A DNA stretch of 9,201 nucleotides from Oscillospiraceae bacterium (GTDB taxonomy: Bacteria > Bacillota > Clostridia > Oscillospirales > Ruminococcaceae): the NCBI GenBank assembly GCA_014858325.1, contig RKCM01000168.1:1-9201 (forward strand), given 5' to 3'. The notes under the pieces are model-generated. The model was not told the origin of the DNA and searched no databases. It saw only the letters and a program-made list of their open reading frames with translations. A program made the translations under genes and the position numbers. Positions within the stretch are counted from its first letter, which is position 1, and each line of letters starts with the position of its first letter. Below are positions 4,338-9,201 of the stretch, in pieces.

Positions 4338-5807
4338 ATGAAGCATTTCCCGAAAAAACTTTGGGGCGCGGCGCTGGCTGTGCTGCTGGCCGTGGGCATT
4401 GCGCTGATCTGGTTTGCGCTCAACGCCCGTCTTCTCTCCTTTTCACTCACCGAGGCCCAGCTCTTGGCAGGCGACGCCGTGCGCGGCCAGCTGCAGCTGC
4501 TGGCCCTCACGGTGTTTGCCACACTGGCGGCAGCCATTTTAGCGCTCTGTCATTACAAAAAGCGGCCGGAGCTGGAGTATTTTCTGCTCTATCTCATCGT
4601 CCTCATCTTCTGGGGCGGTCTGGTGGCCGGTTTCCCCAGCGGCTTTCAGGGGCTGGCACAGCGGTTCATGCGGCTGTTCTTCGCCGTAGCGATCCTGGCC
4701 TCCACCCTGCTCTCGGCAGCGCTGCTGGCCCTGCCGCTGCCCACCAAATGGGTCGTGCCCGCATCGGCCGTCTTTCTGTTTCTGGGGCAGGTCAGTCTGC
4801 CGGCCCTCCGCTTTGGGGTGCTGACGGCGGGGATGTGTCTCTGCCTTGCTCTGCTGCTTTCCGCCTACTGGAACGGCTATGAGGCGGCGGAGCTGCTGCT
4901 TTTTCCCTGCGCCGTCACTACGGGGTTCCGGGTGTGGGCGCTGCTGCCCAACCTCCCGGCGTTCACCGAGTCCTACCCGCTCTACCTGCTGCGCAGCGCC
5001 CGGGTGTTCGATATTCCCTTTGCGCTGGGCTGCATGACGTTTGTGTGCCGCCGCTTTGCCCTCCAGTTCGACCACACCGAGCAGCTGGCCCGAGAACTGG
5101 ACGCCCGGGTCGTGGAGCGGACAAAGGCCCTCACTGAGGAGACCGAGGCCCGCAAGAGCATGATGCTGAACATCTTTCACGACTTGCGCAGCCCGCTTTT
5201 TGCCCTGAGCAGTGGGCTGGACACGCTGGCCGAGGCCCCGGAGGCCCTGCCGGCCCTGCTGCCCGCCTTACAGCAGCGGGCCGCTTTCCTGCGGCGGCTG
5301 ACCGAAGATCTCTTTCTTGCGGCAAAGCTGGAGCAAAAGCAGATCCTGCTCAACGAAGACCGGGTGTTCCTCGACGACGCGGCGGGCAATGTCTGTGCGG
5401 CCTGCCGGAGCGAAGCCGAGAAAAAAGGGGTGTCGCTCTGCTTCGCCGTACACGCTCCGCTGCCCGTCTGGGGCGATGAGACGAGGCTGGAGCAGGTGGT
5501 GCAGAACCTTGTGACCAACGCCATCCATTATACCCCTGCCGGGGGCCGCATCTCCGTGACGGCCTATGCCGAGGGCGATGCGGCCTGCGTGGCTGTGGCC
5601 GACACCGGCTGCGGCATTGCGCCGGAGGATCGGTCTGCGGTGTTCGACCGCTATTTCCACACCACCGCCAACACCAAGCACGACTCCACCGGCCTCGGCC
5701 TGACCATCGCGCAGGAGCTCGCCCACCTGCACCACGGCGAGATCCTGCTGGAGAGCCAGGTGGGCAGCGGCAGCTGTTTTACGCTGAAACTTCCGCTATT
5801 GCAATAA
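4338..5807 (+). CDS. Membrane sensor histidine kinase with polytopic N-terminal domain
   Basis: The product has 489 residues. ATG 4338 follows GGAGGG (4328-4333) by only four bases, a short but usable spacing. The N-terminal half is hydrophobic, with seven or eight likely helices (about 8-28, 51-73, 79-99, 110-132, 138-159, 160-178, 185-203, 224-242). It has only short loops and no large extracellular sensor domain, so the signal may be sensed in or near the membrane. A charged helical linker (245-275) leads to the dimerisation/phosphoacceptor helix with His281 in NIFHDLRSPLF. The ATPase domain has the N box (QNLVTNAIHYT, Asn390/Asn394), G1 (DTGCGI, 422-427), F box (VFDRYF, 435-440) and G2 (GLGLTIA, 452-458), so it appears complete. 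It diverges from the OmpR-type regulator gene and presumably phosphorylates that protein. The first helix plus the roughly 22-residue outer loop could bind a ligand. The signal is unknown. Confidence 0.94.
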   Translation: MKHFPKKLWGAALAVLLAVGIALIWFALNARLLSFSLTEAQLLAGDAVRGQLQLLALTVFATLAAAILALCHYKKRPELEYFLLYLIVLIFWGGLVAGFPSGFQGLAQRFMRLFFAVAILASTLLSAALLALPLPTKWVVPASAVFLFLGQVSLPALRFGVLTAGMCLCLALLLSAYWNGYEAAELLLFPCAVTTGFRVWALLPNLPAFTESYPLYLLRSARVFDIPFALGCMTFVCRRFALQFDHTEQLARELDARVVERTKALTEETEARKSMMLNIFHDLRSPLFALSSGLDTLAEAPEALPALLPALQQRAAFLRRLTEDLFLAAKLEQKQILLNEDRVFLDDAAGNVCAACRSEAEKKGVSLCFAVHAPLPVWGDETRLEQVVQNLVTNAIHYTPAGGRISVTAYAEGDAACVAVADTGCGIAPEDRSAVFDRYFHTTANTKHDSTGLGLTIAQELAHLHHGEILLESQVGSGSCFTLKLPLLQ

Positions 5808-5839
5808 AAGAAAACCAGCTCCCCATTCAGAGGAGCTGG
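5808..5839 (-). terminator. Terminator of the murD-GNAT-PLP lyase unit, between convergent genes
   Basis: CCAGCTCC (5815-5822) pairs perfectly with GGAGCTGG (5832-5839) around a nine-base loop. On the - strand the hairpin is followed by TTTTCTTTTATT (complement of 5803-5814), a good U-rich tail, placing termination just after the lyase gene. In the + direction no T run follows, so it is a weaker stop for the kinase transcript. Confidence 0.82.
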
Positions 5840-5863
5840 CATTGCAGCGCAATAACGGTGCAA

Positions 5864-7129
5864 TTATTCAAAATAAGCTTTCTGCACGGCCAGCAGCACA
5901 CCGGCGCGGCTGGCGGCAAAGTTCAGGCCGCCCTGCAGGTAGCAGGTGTAGGGCGCGCGGAGAGGGCCATCGCAGGAGAGCTCGATGGTGCTGCCCTGGG
6001 TAAAGCTGCCGCTGGCCATGACCACCTCATCGGTATAGCCCGGCTCCGGGGAAGGTTCCGGGGCGGCGTAGCTGTCCACGGGGCTGGCGGCCTGAATGCC
6101 CTGACAGAACCCGATGAGGGCCTCTGCCGTGCCTGCGTCAAAGCAGGTCACAATGTCGTTGTGGTCATCGCAGTAGCGCGGGATGGGGTTTTTGTCCAGC
6201 AGTTCCAGCAGGCACTGGGCGTAGATGGCCGTCTTGATGGCCTCGCACACCACGCCGGGGGCGTAGTAGAAGCCCAGATACATATCCCGGGGCGTCTCCA
6301 GCGTACAGCCCAGCTCCTTACCAAGGCCCGGGGCATTGAGCCGATAGGCACACAGCTCCACAAGGTCCTTCCGGCCTGCGATGTAGCCGCCGGTGGGAGC
6401 GATGCCGCCGCCGGGGTTCTTGATGAGGCTGCCCACCACAAGGTCGGCCCCCGCCTGGCAGGGTTCTTCGGTCTGGGTGAACTCGCCGTAGCAGTTGTCC
6501 ACGAAGACGATGATGTCGGGGTTGGCGGCGCGGGCGGTGTCGGCGATCTTTCGGATGGTATCCAGGTCGAAGGCGCTGCGCTGCAGATAGCCCCGGCTGC
6601 GCTGGATGTGGCAGACCTTCGCCCCCGGGGCCTTTTGGGCAATCAGCTCATAATCCGGGGTAAAATCGGGCTTCAGGGGCGCTTCGTCGTACCGAATGCC
6701 GTAATCCATCAACGTGCCGGTGCCCTTGCCCTTGCCGTCCAGCCCGATGACGCCCTCCAGCGTATCGTAGGGGCGGCCGGTGGCAGCCAGCAGGGTGTCC
6801 CCGGCCCGCAGCAGGCCGAACAGGGCCACGGCCAATGTGTGGGTGCCGCTCTGGAACTGGCTGCGCACGAGGGCGTCCTCCGCCCCCATCACCTGGGCAA
6901 AGATCTGCTCCAGCTTGGCGCGGCCCGTGTCCCACAGGCCGTAGCCGGTGGTGCCCAGCATATCGGTGGAGGACATCTGGGTATCCGCAAAGGCTTTCAG
7001 CATTTTGAGCTGGTTGAAATCCCGGATCTCCTCCATGCGGCGGAAATAGGGCTGGCAGAGCTCCATGGCCTTCTCGTCAAGGGCGAGGACCTCGGGCTTG
7101 AAATCAAAAAAGTGGTTGAGCATTGACAT
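5864..7129 (-). CDS. PLP-dependent methionine gamma-lyase / aluminium-resistance-like protein (YnbB family)
   Basis: The 421-residue protein is of the size usual for the Met_gamma_lyase/aluminium resistance family (B. subtilis YnbB type), distantly related to cystathionine gamma-synthase-like enzymes. Visible features are YGLWDTGRAKLEQIFAQVMGAEDALVR (63-89), the cofactor-region QFQSGTHT (91-98), GRPYDTLEGVIG (118-129), IIVFVDNCYGEF (206-217), which holds the PLP-ring Asp211, and GSLIKNPGGGIAPTGGY (233-249), with Lys237 as the likely Schiff-base lysine. All are typical of the family, so it should be active. The physiological substrate is poorly defined, and the methionine lyase label comes from family naming. 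The start at ATG 7129 is preferred over ATG 7123 because AAGGA (complement of 7141-7145) lies 11 bases upstream. It is the last gene of the apparent murD operon, 27 bases after the acetyltransferase gene, and is followed by a terminator. Confidence 0.92.
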   Translation of the reverse strand: MSMLNHFFDFKPEVLALDEKAMELCQPYFRRMEEIRDFNQLKMLKAFADTQMSSTDMLGTTGYGLWDTGRAKLEQIFAQVMGAEDALVRSQFQSGTHTLAVALFGLLRAGDTLLAATGRPYDTLEGVIGLDGKGKGTGTLMDYGIRYDEAPLKPDFTPDYELIAQKAPGAKVCHIQRSRGYLQRSAFDLDTIRKIADTARAANPDIIVFVDNCYGEFTQTEEPCQAGADLVVGSLIKNPGGGIAPTGGYIAGRKDLVELCAYRLNAPGLGKELGCTLETPRDMYLGFYYAPGVVCEAIKTAIYAQCLLELLDKNPIPRYCDDHNDIVTCFDAGTAEALIGFCQGIQAASPVDSYAAPEPSPEPGYTDEVVMASGSFTQGSTIELSCDGPLRAPYTCYLQGGLNFAASRAGVLLAVQKAYFE

Positions 7130-7156
7130 GATGTTTTGTTTCCTTGGCTTTGTGTT

Positions 7157-7927
7157 TTATTCGTTGTTTTCGTAGCGGGCCAGCGCACCCAGCGGGTGAA
7201 AGCCCAATTGCGTGTAGAAATGCACCCGCTCGGGGCTGCAGAGGAAAACGGGCCGATGCCCTGCGGCGGCAAGGGCGTTTGCCATCTCCACGATGAGCCG
7301 CCCGCCGATCTTCTGCCCCCGCAGCGCCTCTTCCGTCTGGCCGCAGGCCATGTAGGCCTGCCCATTGCCAAGGGCGTAGGCCCCCACGGTGCAGACGATT
7401 TTCCCGTTCTGATTCAGCGCCCAGACCCAGGCCTTGCCCCGGCTGCGCTTTGTGCACAGCTCGGAGTAGAAATCCTCCCGCCGGGCGGGCCGGTCCGGGA
7501 AGAGCACCTCGGCCACCGGGCCGGAGGCGGGGTCTTCGTCCCTCGTCAGGCTGTCCCAGAGGGCTTTTTGTTTTTCCGTCTGGGCGGGCAGGGGCAGCTG
7601 TTCCCCTGCCGCAAGGCCGAAAATGGTCTGCGTCCGGGCACGGGTCCAGCCTGTGGGCGGCGGGCAGACGGCCTCATCCAGAATGACGGCCCTGCAGCCG
7701 CAGAAGTTCAGAAAGCTGGCCAGCTCGTCGGGGTTGGCATGGCCTGCGGCCCAAGCGGTGCTGCCGCCCACATCCAGCGCCAGCGTCGGCCCGGCAAAAA
7801 AGCGTCCCGGCTGGCTTTTGCCCAGCAGCTGCAGCGCCAGCGGAAGCATCGCATCAAAACAGAGCTTTCCTTTGCAGGCGGCGTAAAAGCGCTGTTTCTG
7901 CGTCTTATTTTTGATCTGCGCGATCAT
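7157..7927 (-). CDS. GNAT-family N-acetyltransferase
   Basis: The 256-residue protein has a C-terminal GNAT fold. A central strand (GQAYMACGQTEEALRG) leads to the acetyl-CoA pyrophosphate loop RGQKIGGRL (203-211), with Lys where Gly often stands. It is followed by an Ala-rich helix (IVEMANALAAAG) and the closing motif VFLCSPERVHFYTQLGF (227-243). The N-terminal half, about residues 1-140, is less conserved in appearance and probably forms a second, partner-like subdomain. The substrate cannot be told from sequence. Its start codon overlaps the murD stop as ATGA (7924-7927), and no clear Shine-Dalgarno precedes it, so translation is probably coupled to murD. The tight operon position hints at a link with cell-wall or amino-acid metabolism, but this is not proof of function. 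Confidence 0.85.
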   Translation of the reverse strand: MIAQIKNKTQKQRFYAACKGKLCFDAMLPLALQLLGKSQPGRFFAGPTLALDVGGSTAWAAGHANPDELASFLNFCGCRAVILDEAVCPPPTGWTRARTQTIFGLAAGEQLPLPAQTEKQKALWDSLTRDEDPASGPVAEVLFPDRPARREDFYSELCTKRSRGKAWVWALNQNGKIVCTVGAYALGNGQAYMACGQTEEALRGQKIGGRLIVEMANALAAAGHRPVFLCSPERVHFYTQLGFHPLGALARYENNE

Positions 7928-9201
7928 TTCAGGGCGTTGACGATGCGCTTGAATTCCCGGCCGCGCACCTCAAAGTTGGGGTACAGGTCAAAGGAAGCGC
8001 TGGCGGGCGAGAGGATGACCTCATCGCCGGGCTTAGCGGCGGCGCGGGCCAGCTCCACCGCGTGCTCCATGCTGTCGGCATGCTCGATGACCAGGCCGCT
8101 CTGGGCAAAATCGGGCTGCTCGCGCACCACCTTCTCGATGCGGGGGCCGGTGGCACCCATCAGCACCAGCGTCTTGACGTGGGCGATGATCTCCGGGGCC
8201 AGCGGCTCGTAGGGGATGTTCTTGTCGTAGCCGCCCGCAATGAGGATGAGCTTCTGGCCAAAGCTGCGCAGGCCTGCGATGGTACGGGTGGGGCTGGTAC
8301 CGATGGAATCGTTGTACCAGGTCACGCCGTCCAGCACGCGGACCGGCTCGATGCGGTGCTCCACGCCGGTAAAGGTGCTGCCCACTTTCTGGATGGCCTC
8401 CACCGGCACCTCGCCCCAGACGGCAGCGGCAGCGGCCAGCAGATTCTCGATGTTGTGCAGGCCCCGGAGCTTGACGTCCTTCTGGGCCAGGAAGGGGGTC
8501 ACCACGCCGTCCTCGGCCATGCAGAGCATCCCGTCGTCCCGCAGGAAAGCGCCGTTGTCGGTCTCGTGCAGGCGGGTGAACCAGACCTGCTTGCCCTTGC
8601 AGTCGGCTTTCATGCTGCGGGAGATGTCGTTCTCATAGCCCAGCACCTCGCGGCAGGGCGGCACCTGATGGATGAGGATGTTCCGCTTGGCGTTGATGTA
8701 CTCCTGCATATCCTTGTGGTGGTCCAGATGGTTGGGGGTCACATTGGTGACCACGGCGATCTTCGGGCTCTTGTGCATGCTGATGAGCTGGAAGCTGGAC
8801 AGCTCCACGACGGCCACATCCTCAGGGGCCACCTCGGGCAGCATGGGCAGCAGGGCGGCGCCAATGTTGCCGCCCAGATGCACCTTGCGTCCAGCGGCCT
8901 CATAGAACTTGGAGATGAGGGTGGTGGTGGTGGTCTTGCCGTCCGAGCCGGTCACGCCCACGATCTCGCAGGGGCAGAAATCAAAGAAGAGCTCCACCTC
9001 GCTGGTGACCATGGTGCCGGCGGCCATGGCATCCTGCAGGGGCTTTTCAAAGTAACCCACAAAGCCGGGGGTGCGCATGATGATGTCCTGCCCCTTGAAG
9101 CCGTCCAGGTAGTGTTCGCCCAGGCTCAGGTCGATGCCAAGGCGGCGGATGGTGGCGGCATAATCGCCGAAATCGTCCACGGATTTTTTCTGGTCGCAGA
9201 G
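7924..9201 (-). CDS. murD: UDP-N-acetylmuramoyl-L-alanine--D-glutamate ligase, 5' end beyond window
   Basis: The frame is open to the right edge (about 425 residues visible) and stops at TGA 7926-7924. A GTG at 9180 is in frame but coding continues upstream (LCDQKKS), so the true start and the first part of the UDP-binding domain lie outside the window. MurD adds D-glutamate to UDP-MurNAc-L-Ala in the cytoplasm, in an ATP-dependent step of peptidoglycan synthesis. Signatures in order are IIMRTPG, the ATP-binding loop GVTGSDGKTTTTTL (Lys codon at 8935-8937), the MurD-typical VVELSSFQL, NVTPNHLDHH, TGVEHRIEP, WYNDSIGTSPTRTIAGL, ILIAGGYDKN, and the C-terminal SPASASFDLYPNFEVRGREFK. The NDSIGTSPTR segment differs from the NDSKATN form of Proteobacteria, as is common in clostridial MurD. 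It is the first visible gene of a right-to-left operon with the acetyltransferase and PLP lyase. Confidence 0.96.
   Translation of the reverse strand, partial: LCDQKKSVDDFGDYAATIRRLGIDLSLGEHYLDGFKGQDIIMRTPGFVGYFEKPLQDAMAAGTMVTSEVELFFDFCPCEIVGVTGSDGKTTTTTLISKFYEAAGRKVHLGGNIGAALLPMLPEVAPEDVAVVELSSFQLISMHKSPKIAVVTNVTPNHLDHHKDMQEYINAKRNILIHQVPPCREVLGYENDISRSMKADCKGKQVWFTRLHETDNGAFLRDDGMLCMAEDGVVTPFLAQKDVKLRGLHNIENLLAAAAAVWGEVPVEAIQKVGSTFTGVEHRIEPVRVLDGVTWYNDSIGTSPTRTIAGLRSFGQKLILIAGGYDKNIPYEPLAPEIIAHVKTLVLMGATGPRIEKVVREQPDFAQSGLVIEHADSMEHAVELARAAAKPGDEVILSPASASFDLYPNFEVRGREFKRIVNALK

Noticed and set aside
5840..5863. Short repeat of TTGC/GCAA motifs between the terminator and the lyase stop codon
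   Set aside because: The palindromic pieces are only four to five bases long and fall within a short AT-rich intergenic stretch, so they are compatible with chance.
5858..7126. 422-codon + strand ORF almost exactly mirroring the PLP lyase gene
   Set aside because: Striking in length, but its product is Ala/Gly/His-rich with no motif, whereas the opposite strand has a complete PLP-enzyme signature. Codon bias explains the open frame.
7136..8212. 358-codon + strand ORF spanning the GNAT gene and the end of murD
   Set aside because: It crosses two clear genes on the opposite strand and has no coherent domain content.

Overview
The window looks like chromosomal DNA of a moderately GC-rich Firmicute. 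The protein style (a MurD with an NDSIGTSPTR motif, a YnbB-type PLP enzyme, and a FAD/FMN-dependent reductase lipoprotein) suggests a gut Oscillospiraceae/Ruminococcaceae member such as the Faecalibacterium/Subdoligranulum/Gemmiger group. This assignment is inferred from overall character and is tentative at genus level. I see no rRNA, tRNA, CRISPR array, IS element or phage gene.

Left part (1-1220, + strand): the 3' end of a probable TetR-family regulator gene and its intrinsic terminator. Next comes a 179-base leader with a perfect 15-bp palindrome (likely operator) and a separate 9-bp stem-loop, then an unrecognised seven-helix membrane protein gene. An 18-bp hairpin closes this unit and separates it from the convergent gene to its right.

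Middle part (1263-5807) is the most interesting region. It holds a minus-strand gene for an exported flavoprotein reductase (lipoprotein signal, FMN-bind domain, FAD-binding reductase domain). Behind it, also on the minus strand, is an OmpR-type response regulator, and diverging from that on the plus strand is its probable partner, a polytopic-membrane histidine kinase. Kinase and regulator appear to share one small promoter region in which the two -10 elements are the arms of a perfect inverted repeat. The regulator gene ends in its own terminator, so the reductase gene must have its own promoter. That promoter has an 11-bp-phased direct repeat overlapping its -35, as expected of an OmpR-class activator site. 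A near copy of this repeat lies about 115 bp away, inside the regulator's terminator hairpin. My reading is a signal-inducible extracellular reductase module. The reductase lacks the fumarate-binding and proton-donor residues of classical fumarate reductases and has a tyrosine where the catalytic arginine should be, so its electron acceptor is unknown.

Right part (5808-9201, minus strand): an apparent operon running right to left, murD (truncated by the window edge) - GNAT acetyltransferase (ATGA overlap) - methionine gamma-lyase/aluminium-resistance-like PLP enzyme (27-base gap), ended by a terminator shared with the 3' side of the kinase gene. This part looks like ordinary housekeeping DNA.

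All calls come from reading the sequence. No database search was run, and residue comparisons to known enzymes are from memory of those families.
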